From positions 1 to 62,429 of the forward strand of contig NZ_JSWG01000003.1 of assembly GCF_000797465.1 (NCBI RefSeq): DNA of 62,429 nt. The letters are read 5' to 3'. The first letter of the stretch is position 1, and each line of letters opens with the position of its first letter. The stretch is from Psychroserpens jangbogonensis. Lineage in GTDB: Bacteria > Bacteroidota > Bacteroidia > Flavobacteriales > Flavobacteriaceae. The position numbers and the translations under genes are program-made. Shown here in pieces: positions 8,506 to 17,134 of this stretch. Below the pieces are notes generated by a model, which saw nothing but the letters and a program-made list of their open reading frames with translations, was not told the DNA's origin and searched no databases.

Positions 8506-9237
8506 ATGATAAAATTCTTTAGAAAAATACGATACGACCTTATGGGAAAAAACAAAACTGGAAAGTACTTGAAGTATGCAATTGGCGAAGTTATTCTTGT
8601 GGTTATTGGAATTTTGATTGCTCTCTCAATAAATGATTGGAATGAAAACCGACTAAAATCTAACAAGGAAAAAATTGTATTAGCAAACATTCATAAGGAG
8701 TTTAATGAAAACAAAATGCAATTAGATTCGGTTCTTTACTGGCATAGAAAAATACATTTTAGCTGCTCTAAAATCATGAGCCTCTTTCCAATAAAATCAA
8801 AACCAGAACCAGAAGTTTTAGATTCATTATCAGTATACCTTTGGGATTCTTATGGAGGTCACACATTTAATCCTTCTCAATCAAGTATTAATGCACTTAT
8901 GAGTACCTCTTCTTTTGATATTATTAATGATAAAAGCTTACGTAACCTTTTAATATCTTGGAATGATTTAGTAGAGGATTATCAAGAAGAAGAACAGTAT
9001 TCTAGAAATTATGTTTGGAATCAATACGATCCTTATATGTCTAAACATTTTGATTGGAATTTTAACCTTAAAGATTCACGGAACAATTTTGCAGTTTTAC
9101 AAACTTTGGAGTTTGAATATAAAGTAAAATCAAGACACGATTTTGTTGATCAAATATTAACATCTAGTGGAGAATTAAAAATACTAAAAGAGACGCTAGA
9201 TAAAATAATTGAGCTAACTAAACCAATAAACAAATAG
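8506..9237 (+). CDS. DUF6090-family membrane protein
   Basis: Protein of 243 residues with the highly recognisable flavobacterial N-terminus MIKFFRKIRYDLMGKNK, a segment KYLKYAIGEVILVVIGILIALSI (one membrane span, about residues 25-45) and the motif INDWNENR, followed by a helical extracytoplasmic domain of about 195 residues. The family is abundant in Flavobacteriaceae and functionally uncharacterised. Single-gene cassette with exactly complementary ends (GTTAGCC and GGCTAAC). A 13-codon echo of its N-terminus occurs at 21290. Confidence 0.8.
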   Translation: MIKFFRKIRYDLMGKNKTGKYLKYAIGEVILVVIGILIALSINDWNENRLKSNKEKIVLANIHKEFNENKMQLDSVLYWHRKIHFSCSKIMSLFPIKSKPEPEVLDSLSVYLWDSYGGHTFNPSQSSINALMSTSSFDIINDKSLRNLLISWNDLVEDYQEEEQYSRNYVWNQYDPYMSKHFDWNFNLKDSRNNFAVLQTLEFEYKVKSRHDFVDQILTSSGELKILKETLDKIIELTKPINK

Positions 9238-9261
9238 AATTTAATTATTAAAATAGCGAAA

Positions 9262-9382
9262 GGCTAACAACGTGTTTAATTCATTGCCAAGCTGTTTAAA
9301 GGCTATTTTGGAATTCTCTACGCTGTCTTTTTTTTGTTATCTTAGTGCAATCGCAACGAAACCATACACGAACACGTTGTGC
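9262..9382 (+). repeat. attC-like recombination site, short type B
   Basis: Left R box GGCTAAC (9262-9268), CGTGTTTAATTCATTGC; right arm GCAACGAAACCATACACG, right R box GTTGTGC (9376-9382), the exact complement of GCACAAC at 10198. Confidence 0.8.
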
Positions 9383-9413
9383 TTCATTTAGAACTAGTAT
9401 GATTTTTCATTTT

Positions 9414-9438
9414 GTAACAAGTCTTCAGAAATTAAGTC
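9414..9438 (+). promoter_or_regulatory. ECF-type promoter candidate, imperfect -10
   Basis: GTAAC at 9414-9418, 16 bases, then AGTC at 9435-9438 instead of CGTC. It lies 23 bases before a DUF4386 ATG, the same position as the better copy in front of the other DUF4386 gene at 1422, which raises its credibility. Confidence 0.35.
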
Positions 9439-9461
9439 TTACTTGAAAAGAATAAATAACG

Positions 9462-10175
9462 ATGAAATCAATAACTACTATTACTAATAGAAAAACGGAT
9501 ATATCATTATCAAAAGCAGCATTAATTGCAGGAATAAGTTTGTTTGTTATGATACTGACAACACCCTTTGCTGAGTTTTCTATATTTCCGAAACTTATTG
9601 ATTATAGTAATGCGACAAAAACAGCTGAAAACATTATAAATAATAAGCATTTATTTAGTATTGCTATTTTTTTAATTCTAATAACCCTTATTGCAGATGT
9701 TGTTGCTGCTTGGGCATTATATATATTTCTAAAACCTGTAAATAAAAGTTTATCTCTATTGACAGCTTGGTTTAGATTAATTTATACTGCAATGTATTTC
9801 ATTGCATTATATAACCTCTTAAAGATATTGAGTATCGCAAAATCCATCGAACATTTAAAGCATACAGGAATTGGCAAAATAAATGATGATATTTTTCTAA
9901 ACATAAAAGCCTTTAGAGTTGAAGGTAGTTTTGGGTTAATAGTTTTTGGATTATATCTAATATTACTTGGTTACTTAGTATATAAGGCCACTTATATCCC
10001 AAAAATATTTGGAGCTATTTTAATTCTAGCTGGATTAAGTTGGATGATTGACAATCTGAGTGCTTTTCTTTTTCCTGAAATAGATACAAGCTTCCTATTT
10101 ATTTTTACAATGGGAGAATTGATATTTATGTTATGGCTTTTAATTAAAGGGTCGAGAATAAAGAAATTGGAATGA
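9462..10175 (+). CDS. DUF4386-family membrane protein
   Basis: Multi-spanning membrane protein of 237 residues with the classical DUF4386 layout: a short N-terminal tail, AALIAGISLFVMILTTPFAE, DVVAAWALYIFLKPVN (the family signature), AWFRLIYTAMYFIAL, and further spans up to about residue 225. Function unknown. Single-gene cassette with exactly complementary ends (GTTGTGC and GCACAAC). Confidence 0.8.
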   Translation: MKSITTITNRKTDISLSKAALIAGISLFVMILTTPFAEFSIFPKLIDYSNATKTAENIINNKHLFSIAIFLILITLIADVVAAWALYIFLKPVNKSLSLLTAWFRLIYTAMYFIALYNLLKILSIAKSIEHLKHTGIGKINDDIFLNIKAFRVEGSFGLIVFGLYLILLGYLVYKATYIPKIFGAILILAGLSWMIDNLSAFLFPEIDTSFLFIFTMGELIFMLWLLIKGSRIKKLE

Positions 10176-10197
10176 TATTTACATTTTAAAAACGAAA

Positions 10198-10328
10198 GCA
10201 CAACAACGTGTATAATCAATTCTAACCTCCTACTTCAATTTAAATTTATATCTTTAATCATCTGATTTGTTACAACTGAAAATCCTGCGGATTCTAAGTC
10301 GCACAAATCATGTACGAACACGTTAGCG
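10198..10328 (+). repeat. attC-like recombination site, type A
   Basis: Left R box GCACAAC (10198-10204), CGTGTATAATC; tip AATCC-TGC-GGATT; right R box GTTAGCG (10322-10328). The right box pairs exactly with CGCTAAC at 14197, 3.9 kb away. Confidence 0.8.
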
Positions 10329-10371
10329 GTTAGCGTCAACAAATAGATGATAAAATTAATTGCCTTTAGGT

Positions 10372-11103
10372 TTAATTATTTCTCTTCTTGCTTATACTGT
10401 CTATTATAGCTAAAAAGCTTTCTCTATAATTACTACTTATTGGAATCTCATTCCCATCTATGATCACACAATGTTTTTTGACCGTTTCTATATGTTTTGT
10501 TGCAATAATATAGGAGCGATGTATTCTTACAAAGAACTGTTGAGGCAATAATTCTTTTACTTCTGAAATTTTATAACGTGCTAGAATAGAACGCTTTGCA
10601 GTATGGAACGTTACATAATTACCCTCACTTTCTATGTATTTTATATTTTGAATGGGTAATTGATGAAATTCCGAACCGCTTTTGATAAAAACGGTTTGTT
10701 CAGATACAGAATGAGAAGTTTCAGGACTTGTTTCTACAGTTACTTTATTCTGATTTAATGCTAGTTTTGCTTTCATTACTGCCTGAAGTAATCGATCAAA
10801 TTCAATAGGCTTTAATAGATAGTCCACAGCTTTAAGTTCATAACTTTCTAATGCATATTCTGAATACGCTGTTGTGAAAATAATAAGTGGCTGTTTTTGT
10901 AAAAACTTGGGAAAACTAATTCCAGATAATTTAGGCATATTGATATCTAAGAAAAGAAGATCAACTGTATACTTTTGAAGATATTCAAGAGCGTCCATAG
11001 GATCTCTAAATGTTGCTTTTAATTCCATAAAAGGAATATTACTTAGATGAAATTTAAGAACATCAATAGCATCTGGTTCATCGTCAATTATTATATAATT
11101 CAT
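10372..11103 (-). CDS. LytTR-family response regulator
   Basis: Response regulator of 243 residues. The receiver domain (1 to about 118) has the acidic pair D7-D8, phospho-acceptor D53 in LLFLDINMP, T77/T78 and K98 in DYLLKPI. The LytTR DNA-binding domain (about 135-240) contains IKYIESEGNYVTFHT and FVRIHRSYII. The start is the ATG at 11103, giving MNYIIIDDEP; an alternative ATG at 11118 would overlap the kinase. It follows the kinase gene on the same strand by 7 bases, so the two form a LytS/LytT operon. The pair is antisense to the rest of the array but inside one cassette (10322-14203). Confidence 0.9.
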   Translation of the reverse strand: MNYIIIDDEPDAIDVLKFHLSNIPFMELKATFRDPMDALEYLQKYTVDLLFLDINMPKLSGISFPKFLQKQPLIIFTTAYSEYALESYELKAVDYLLKPIEFDRLLQAVMKAKLALNQNKVTVETSPETSHSVSEQTVFIKSGSEFHQLPIQNIKYIESEGNYVTFHTAKRSILARYKISEVKELLPQQFFVRIHRSYIIATKHIETVKKHCVIIDGNEIPISSNYRESFLAIIDSISKKRNN

Positions 11104-11110
11104 AAAATAG

Positions 11111-12142
11111 TTAATCAAATTTCAGTTCAAGTAAAGATATAAAATATCCTTTTTCCTCTTTTGTTTCCATAGTATATAAGTTGGGATACAGAATAGACAG
11201 TCTTTTTTTTAAATTATCAAGACCGAAACCAGAGGCACTATCCTTCAAACCATAAATGGCTTGATGCATTGTATTGGTAACTTTATAGGATAATTTATTT
11301 TGAGTTACCTCTAAAGATATATCTATTATGGATTTAGCCTTTGTGTCTATACCATGTTTAATAGCGTTTTCAACAAATGGAATAAGCAACATAGGGCTTA
11401 TTTTTACGTTTTCAACTGCTCCCTTTATAGCGAAATTTATAAACACATCATCGTCTTCTGCAATGCGTAACTGATATACCTGAATAAATTTCTTGAGATG
11501 ATGAATTTCTTTTTCCAATGGCACGCTATCTTCATTAGTTTCATACACCATATAGCGCATCAACTCTGCTAATTTCGCAATGCCATCTGCCAATTCGGGT
11601 ACATTGTTTTTTAAGGCCTTAGAATAAAAACTATTGAGCACATTAAACAAAAAGTGAGGGTTTATTTGAGATTTCAAAAAAGCCATTTCTGTAGTTAGTT
11701 TCTCTTCATATAAAATTCGTTTCAGTTTTTCACTTTGAAACCAATATTTAATTAAGGCATATGATAAACCAAGTAAGAGGATAAAAAAACTACTCGTTGC
11801 ATTATAGCCTAAATAACTCAGATAAGACTCACTCTCACTGGAGAAAAAACCAACCAACCAATAATAGTCAATAAAGCTTTCAAACAAATTTATGATAACA
11901 AAAGTGCTTATTAAGGTAATGATTAAAAGTGGCATTTTTTTCAATCGTAAAAATCTAGGAACAATAAAAAAAGCGGTAGAATAAAATATAACTTGGTTCA
12001 TAAGCATTCCAAACAATATTGCAAGCCAAAATGGACCTGCATCTTTCCTGAAATCAGATATGGTATTCACATAATTTAAAATTAAAAAATAGAAAATTCC
12101 CCAAATTAAAATATGCATTATTAATTCTAGATACTTTTTCAT
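11111..12142 (-). CDS. LytS-type sensor histidine kinase
   Basis: Membrane sensor kinase of 343 residues: four hydrophobic spans (about residues 7-23, 38-60, 72-90 and 113-132), a short coiled region, then the His_kinase domain PF06580 with phospho-acceptor H163 in QINPHFLFN. The C-terminal ATPase has the N box VENAIKHG and a glycine motif GLDNLKKRL. There is no large extracellular sensor, so the signal is probably sensed in the membrane. It is transcribed divergently from the serine hydrolase at 12368, its likely target. Confidence 0.9.
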   Translation of the reverse strand: MKKYLELIMHILIWGIFYFLILNYVNTISDFRKDAGPFWLAILFGMLMNQVIFYSTAFFIVPRFLRLKKMPLLIITLISTFVIINLFESFIDYYWLVGFFSSESESYLSYLGYNATSSFFILLLGLSYALIKYWFQSEKLKRILYEEKLTTEMAFLKSQINPHFLFNVLNSFYSKALKNNVPELADGIAKLAELMRYMVYETNEDSVPLEKEIHHLKKFIQVYQLRIAEDDDVFINFAIKGAVENVKISPMLLIPFVENAIKHGIDTKAKSIIDISLEVTQNKLSYKVTNTMHQAIYGLKDSASGFGLDNLKKRLSILYPNLYTMETKEEKGYFISLLELKFD

Positions 12143-12316
12143 TTTAACTGTTTAAGTATCAAAAATAGAGTTTTAATCGCTTTCCAAATCCGTAAAGGGA
12201 TAAAATGGATGCTTAAAGTGACCAAACTGAATATTACTGTGAAGTTTATGCTATTTCACATCGTTTAGAGCATCCACCACAATAAAGAACCAAACAATCA
12301 CTTTCATTTTATTTTA

Positions 12317-12338
12317 CAATAGTAACGCATTACTATTG
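12317..12338. promoter_or_regulatory. palindrome in front of the serine hydrolase
   Basis: Perfect inverted repeat: CAATAGTAA, 4-base spacer CGCA, then TTACTATTG. It sits 30 bases before the ATG at 12368 in the 225-base divergent region between kinase and hydrolase. It is a candidate operator or 5' leader hairpin. LytTR proteins usually bind direct repeats, so a link to the adjacent regulator is not certain. Confidence 0.5.
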
Positions 12339-12367
12339 CTTCATATTAATCATAAAACATTAAAAAA

Positions 12368-14179
12368 ATGAGGAAATCAATAGCTGTCATAATAGTATTA
12401 ATCCTTGGGTTTAATTCATTTAGTCAAACAGGTTCAAATAAAAAATTAGAAAAAAACATCAACGAGGTATTTGAAAGTTATACGCATTATAATCGTTTTA
12501 TAGGGAACGTATTAATAAGCCAAAACGATAACATTATTTATAGAAAAAGCTTTGGTGATGCTGATGCGGAAAATCACAAAAAGAATACAGGAAATTCCAT
12601 ATTTAGGATTGCTTCTGTTACTAAACCATTGACCGCTGTGGGAATAATGAAGTTAGTTGACCAGGGCGAGCTTACATTAGAAACGCCAATTAGCACTTAT
12701 TTCCCAAGTTTTATTCCTGATTTTTCTAAGAAAATCACAATTCGCCATTTATTAAACCATAGTTCTGGTATGCAAGCCAATGTAGGTAGAATAGACGATC
12801 AAGGTAATGGTGTAATGCCTGGAGAAAATCCGATTACATTAAATGAACTTTTTGAAAAATTTAAAAATTCAAAACTGAAATTTGAACCGGGAACAGCTTA
12901 TGAATATAATAATTTTGGATATACGCTTTTAGCATATATTATTGAAAATGTAACTAAACAGTCATATGCTGACTACATGGAACAAGCTGTTTTTAAACCT
13001 GCTAACATGAAAAACACGGCTGTTAACGCTTATAAAGCCTTAAACCAAAGAGCTTTTCCACATACAGGCTTAGGTATGAATGAGTTTAAAAGACTGAGTA
13101 ACTCCATTCACTCCTCTTGGATAACTGGTGGTGGAGATATTAATTCTACTACCAATGATTTATATAATTTTATGGAAGCTTTAGAAAACGGAACATTATT
13201 AAAACCGGCGTCTGTAGATAAGCTTTACAGCTATACACAATCTAGAGGCGTTAATAATTCGGAATACGGATTAGGTTGGAGAATTGAAAATAAAGGGGGA
13301 GAAAAATGGATTAACCATACCGGTTTACTTCCAGGTTTTACTTCCATAATAGGGTCATTACCTCAAAAAAATATTAAAATAATCATCCTATCCAATGCAA
13401 CTTCTACGGATCTAATTACAGAAAGTACATTTCAAGGTAAAGGCCAGTTTGTTGATGGAGAAATAATTGATAAAGTTATTGCAGTTTTACAAGGTAAAAA
13501 TCCAGAATTACTACCAGTAGCGATTAAGATTAATAACCAAAATACTGCAGACTTTAGAAGAACATATATGATAGACACCAATCATTCATTAATTCTATCT
13601 AAACAAGGTGATGATTATTCACTTGAAACAATAGGTACAGAATCTTGGTCAGTTTTTACCTATAAATTTTCAAGAGATGCCAAAGAAGACAATAAACCTA
13701 GTGAAACTGCTTTGTTTTTTGCGAATGCTATGAGCACCCAAAAATTCGAAGGGCTTATCGATTATTCTAGTGATGATATGAAAGGCTTCTTTGCCTCAGA
13801 GGAAGGTAAGCAGCAATTAAAAGGAATGTGGGCTTATTTCATAAAACAAGCCGGAGAATTCAAATCTTATAATATTTATAAAGTTGAAGGAGAAGCTGTT
13901 AAAACAGTAAATATTAGATTTCATTTTGAAAAAGAAGATGTAGGTTTTGTGATAGCAATTAACTCAGTGAATCAAATTCAAGGTATGTTTATGGATGATG
14001 ACATTAGAACAAGCGCTATTCAAAAAGTAAAATTAACACCCATAAATGAAAATGAATTTTTTATTAATGGTCACCAAAATGATGGCATGCAGGATTTAAA
14101 AATAAAAATATCTGAAAAAGGATTGATTTTAATAGACGATAACAAAAAATTTAAAGCAGTATTTAAATCTTCATTTTGA
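12368..14179 (+). CDS. exported serine hydrolase with C-terminal extension
   Basis: Protein of 603 residues: signal peptide (1-20, ending FNSFSQ), a complete class C beta-lactamase-fold domain (about 28-365) with SVTK at 83-86, YNN at 180-182 and HTG at 317-319, and a C-terminal beta-rich region of about 235 residues of unknown role. It is related to the protein at 134 but much longer. A divergent LytS/LytTR pair in the same cassette suggests it is the output of that cell-envelope sensing system (inference from arrangement). Confidence 0.85.
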   Translation: MRKSIAVIIVLILGFNSFSQTGSNKKLEKNINEVFESYTHYNRFIGNVLISQNDNIIYRKSFGDADAENHKKNTGNSIFRIASVTKPLTAVGIMKLVDQGELTLETPISTYFPSFIPDFSKKITIRHLLNHSSGMQANVGRIDDQGNGVMPGENPITLNELFEKFKNSKLKFEPGTAYEYNNFGYTLLAYIIENVTKQSYADYMEQAVFKPANMKNTAVNAYKALNQRAFPHTGLGMNEFKRLSNSIHSSWITGGGDINSTTNDLYNFMEALENGTLLKPASVDKLYSYTQSRGVNNSEYGLGWRIENKGGEKWINHTGLLPGFTSIIGSLPQKNIKIIILSNATSTDLITESTFQGKGQFVDGEIIDKVIAVLQGKNPELLPVAIKINNQNTADFRRTYMIDTNHSLILSKQGDDYSLETIGTESWSVFTYKFSRDAKEDNKPSETALFFANAMSTQKFEGLIDYSSDDMKGFFASEEGKQQLKGMWAYFIKQAGEFKSYNIYKVEGEAVKTVNIRFHFEKEDVGFVIAINSVNQIQGMFMDDDIRTSAIQKVKLTPINENEFFINGHQNDGMQDLKIKISEKGLILIDDNKKFKAVFKSSF

Positions 14180-14196
14180 ACAAGAAAATAGCCAAC

Positions 14197-14327
14197 CGCT
14201 AACAACGTGTATAATTAATTGCTTCACTCCTACTTCAATTAAAATTGATATATTTAAACAACTGATTTGCTACAACTGAAATCCTGCGAATTCTATGTCC
14301 CACAAATCATACACGAAGCCGTTAGCC
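14197..14327 (+). repeat. attC-like recombination site, type A
   Basis: Left R box CGCTAAC (14197-14203), right R box GTTAGCC (14321-14327). The right spacer is mutated (ACACGAAGCC rather than ACACGAACAC). The right box pairs exactly with GGCTAAC at 16907. Confidence 0.8.
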
Positions 14328-14436
14328 TTCACCATGACAGCCTATTAACCAACTATAAAACCCTTTTAAAAAGTGAGGCAACTTGAAAAAGAATACTGAA
14401 GTTAATACTTTCATTTTAAGAAAAAACACATTAAGT

Positions 14437-14781
14437 CTATAATGAATTTACCGTAATATTTTTTTGCTCCATTTGATTTTTAGCCCAAATTCTTAGTTGC
14501 TCAATAAAAGGAATTAATTCTTGGCCTGATTTAGTTAAAGCATACTCAACTTTTGGGGGCACTTCTAAATACACTTTTCTTGAAACCAACTCGTCAACTT
14601 CTAACTCTCGGAGGGTTTGGGTTAACATTTTTGGAGTAACTCCAACAATCGCTCGTTTTAATTCTCCATATCTTAAAACACTATCTCTAAGCACCCATAA
14701 TATGCGTCCTTTATATTTTCCTCCAACTCTTTTGAAACCATAATCGACAATACAATGAACGACTTCCTTATTATTTTTCAA
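14437..14781 (-). CDS. HxlR-family transcription regulator
   Basis: Winged-helix regulator of 114 residues with the family pattern: an N-terminal Cys (VVHCIVDYGF), GGKYKGRILWVLRD, RYGELKRAIVGVTPKMLTQTLRELE and a wing VPPKVEYALT. HxlR proteins often use the N-terminal Cys to sense electrophiles or oxidants. It is divergent from a small membrane protein and a TlpA-like thioredoxin, which suggests redox-responsive control of those genes (inference). Confidence 0.85.
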   Translation of the reverse strand: MKNNKEVVHCIVDYGFKRVGGKYKGRILWVLRDSVLRYGELKRAIVGVTPKMLTQTLRELEVDELVSRKVYLEVPPKVEYALTKSGQELIPFIEQLRIWAKNQMEQKNITVNSL

Positions 14782-14818
14782 TTTTATTTGATTTTAATTA
14801 CCTGTATATCAGCATTAC

Positions 14819-14862
14819 TATACTTTTAGTATGTAGTGTACAAAATAGTAAGTACTTGCAGT
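14819..14862. promoter_or_regulatory. candidate HxlR operator region
   Basis: The divergent region carries a cluster of AGTA/TACT half-sites: TACT-TTT-AGTA at 14821-14831, then AGTAAGTACTTGCAGTA. HxlR regulators bind short inverted repeats of this kind. The exact site cannot be fixed by eye. Confidence 0.3.
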
Positions 14863-14943
14863 AAATATATTAATTACTTTCCTTTGTACAAAAAAATTTA
14901 AGTATAATAACTATTGCTTGAATTCTATATTTAATTAGATAAG

Positions 14944-15042
14944 ATGAAAATTGGTAAAAAAGTAAGCTTTTTAATAGGCTCATTAACAGGATTTGTAGTA
15001 CTACTTTTAGTGTTACTGATACTAGTATTAATATTAGAATAA
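14944..15042 (+). CDS. 32-residue single-span membrane protein
   Basis: Starts MKIGKKVSFLIGSLTGF and continues as an uninterrupted hydrophobic helix to the C-terminal Glu: one membrane span with a short basic N-terminus, i.e. an N-in orientation. It ends 7 bases before the thioredoxin-like gene and is likely co-transcribed with it. Similar tiny spans occur in two other cassettes (18498 and 29586). Confidence 0.5.
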   Translation: MKIGKKVSFLIGSLTGFVVLLLVLLILVLILE

Positions 15043-15049
15043 GATTATT

Positions 15050-15550
15050 ATGGTTAAGAAGTCGTTTTGGAAAGGGTTTGCAATAGGTTGTGTTATTTTA
15101 ATTATAACAGTTGTAATTCTTTATAGTAAGTTTATTGTAACACCAAATATATCAATAGACCAGCTAGAAGTACAAGATTTAAAAGGAAATAAAATAGAAC
15201 TAGCCAAATATCAAGGAAAGCCTCTTGTTGTTAATTATTGGGCAACTTGGTGTGCTCCTTGTCATAAAGAATTTCCATACTTCGAAGAAGTAAAACAACG
15301 TTTGGGCAATGAAGTAAACTTTGTAATGATTTCTGATGAATCGATAGAGAAAATTACGTCTTTCGCTAACTCTAAACCTTATAGTTTCAATTTCTTGAAG
15401 AGTTCTAAAAAACTATCTGAATATGGGCTTAATGAAATTACCGCTTTACCAACCACTTATTTTTATGACGCTCAAGGGAATTTAATTGCAAAACACACAA
15501 GTGACTTGAATATTGAAAGCCTTAAAGAATTAATAAAGAGAATAAGATAA
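15050..15550 (+). CDS. membrane-anchored TlpA/ResA-like thioredoxin
   Basis: Protein of 166 residues: an N-terminal span (about residues 7-27), then a thioredoxin fold outside the membrane with the active site ATWCAPCHKEF (CxxC about residues 68-71) and a cis-Pro loop ALPTTYFYD. It acts as a periplasmic thiol-disulfide oxidoreductase. The divergent HxlR regulator fits a thiol-stress role. Confidence 0.85.
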   Translation: MVKKSFWKGFAIGCVILIITVVILYSKFIVTPNISIDQLEVQDLKGNKIELAKYQGKPLVVNYWATWCAPCHKEFPYFEEVKQRLGNEVNFVMISDESIEKITSFANSKPYSFNFLKSSKKLSEYGLNEITALPTTYFYDAQGNLIAKHTSDLNIESLKELIKRIR

Positions 15551-15554
15551 CTGT

Positions 15555-15578
15555 TGCCAACAACGTATACAAATAACC
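15555..15578 (+). repeat. truncated attC-like site, left half only
   Basis: R box TGCCAAC (15555-15561) followed by AACGTATACAAATAACC; nothing of the right half remains. It marks a fusion point inside the composite cassette 14321-16913, whose outer boxes still match exactly. Confidence 0.6.
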
Positions 15579-15603
15579 ACGAATAAAATATAAAAACAAT
15601 ATC

Positions 15604-16407
15604 ATGTTAGATATTAAAACTAGATCTCCTTTTCTTTTTACAGCAATACTGCTAGCCATTATTGGGATGGTAAGTTTAATCCCTCTAAAAGGAATTCTTT
15701 TAAGCTTATCATTATCAAGCTTTCAAGCAGAATATATTAATCTATCCATAAAAATGAGCATGTTAGCTCTAATTGGGTATATGCTAATTAAAAAATGGAA
15801 CTTAAACGTTATCGGAGGGCTCTCGGCTATTTATAAGTGGGAGTTTAAATCTTTAAATTTAATTCCTATTTATTTAATGCTTCTAGGTATAGTATCAATA
15901 ATATCAGCAGATTTAACCAAAATAGAATTACCAAACATTGTCTTGTTATTACTAAGCATGTTAGCTGTAGGATTTGCCGAAGAGTTTTTATTTAGAGGTG
16001 TACTTCAAGCCTTATTCATCAAGAAATACATTTCGCTAAAATCAGGATTATTTTTAGGTACTTTTATCCCAGCTTTTGCATTTGGCCTATTTCATCTCTT
16101 CAATCTTTTCAGCGACGGACCAATAACACCTGTAATAATCCAAGTTGTTTTTGCAACGTTTATTGGTTTCTTTTTTGGTGCAATACTGCTAAAAACTAAT
16201 AAAATGATTCCACTAGTTATTACGCATGCCCTAATTAATTTTTTCTTTTCAATTCAATTTTTACCAAATTTCAATAGCAAAGTGACACAAGAACCGGCAT
16301 CACTCAGTTCTATACTTATATGTCTACCCTTATTTATTATTGCTCTTTTTATTCTTAAAAAAACAGATAAAACTAAAGTGCAGGAAAAGTTAAACAAGAG
16401 TTTCTAA
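15604..16407 (+). CDS. CPBP-family intramembrane metalloprotease
   Basis: Polytopic protein of 267 residues, about eight spans. The CAAX-protease/bacteriocin-processing (Abi) signature is complete: motif 1 EExxxR as AEEFLFRGVLQ (about residues 121-131), motif 2 FxxxH as FAFGLFHLFN, and motif 3 ITHALINF. In bacteria such proteins serve in bacteriocin self-immunity, processing or regulation. A cupin gene follows after 23 bases. Confidence 0.85.
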   Translation: MLDIKTRSPFLFTAILLAIIGMVSLIPLKGILLSLSLSSFQAEYINLSIKMSMLALIGYMLIKKWNLNVIGGLSAIYKWEFKSLNLIPIYLMLLGIVSIISADLTKIELPNIVLLLLSMLAVGFAEEFLFRGVLQALFIKKYISLKSGLFLGTFIPAFAFGLFHLFNLFSDGPITPVIIQVVFATFIGFFFGAILLKTNKMIPLVITHALINFFFSIQFLPNFNSKVTQEPASLSSILICLPLFIIALFILKKTDKTKVQEKLNKSF

Positions 16408-16430
16408 CGTTTTTTAATATGTTTTAAACT

Positions 16431-16790
16431 ATGAATATCTTTAAAAAATTGGATCAAATTCAAGATTATTTTTCTCCAAAAATTATAGGAGAAGTAAATG
16501 ATGTCTTTGTGAAAATTGTAAAAATAAAAGGCGACATAGTTCCTTGGCACAATCACCAAAATGAAGAAGAACTGTTTTATATTATTAAAGGCAAACTCCT
16601 ATTCCAAATAGAAAACGAAGAGCCGTTCATCATGAAAAAGGGTGATTTATTTATTGTGAAACGTGGTGTAAATCATCGTGTTAGTTCTAAAAAAGAATGT
16701 AGTATTATGTTAGTCGAAAACAAGACTACAAAGCATACGGGTTCTGTAACAAATGCTATCTCTAAAAGTATATTACAACAGTTAAAGTAA
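16431..16790 (+). CDS. cupin-domain protein
   Basis: Small single cupin of 119 residues. Motif 1 is VPWHNHQNEEELFYIIKG, with His-His-Glu metal ligands; motif 2 is KKGDLFIVKRGVNHRV. The metal site is complete, so it may be an isomerase/dioxygenase-like enzyme or a small-ligand sensor. It is in an operon with the CPBP protease. Confidence 0.8.
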   Translation: MNIFKKLDQIQDYFSPKIIGEVNDVFVKIVKIKGDIVPWHNHQNEEELFYIIKGKLLFQIENEEPFIMKKGDLFIVKRGVNHRVSSKKECSIMLVENKTTKHTGSVTNAISKSILQQLK

Positions 16791-16906
16791 CGAAAATACC
16801 AAAAACCACAATTATTATTACTTTACTGCCAAAACAATTTTTATGAGATATCCCAATTCGCATTAGGCAATAATACTTTATTCTGTGAACTGAAAATAAA
16901 ACGAAA

Positions 16907-17037
16907 GGCTAACAACGTGTATAATCAATGCTTCACTTCTACTTCAATTTAAATTTATATATTTAATCATCTGATTTGCATAAACCAAAAATACTACGGA
17001 TTCTAGGTCATACAAATCATACACGAATACTTAGATA
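16907..17037 (+). repeat. attC-like site, type A, damaged right end
   Basis: Left R box GGCTAAC (16907-16913) and CGTGTATAATC are intact. The right arm is CATACACGAATACTTAGAT, so the right R box is lost or mutated. The 344-base gap 16791-17134 holds only this site and a short leader; I see nothing else in it. Confidence 0.7.
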
Positions 17038-17134
17038 GCAATAATATGTGAATACTCATCCAAAATCAATAATACCAATTTAGAATTGCTACATTTATCT
17101 TTTTACATGCACATTCAATTCTAAATTCTCAAAA

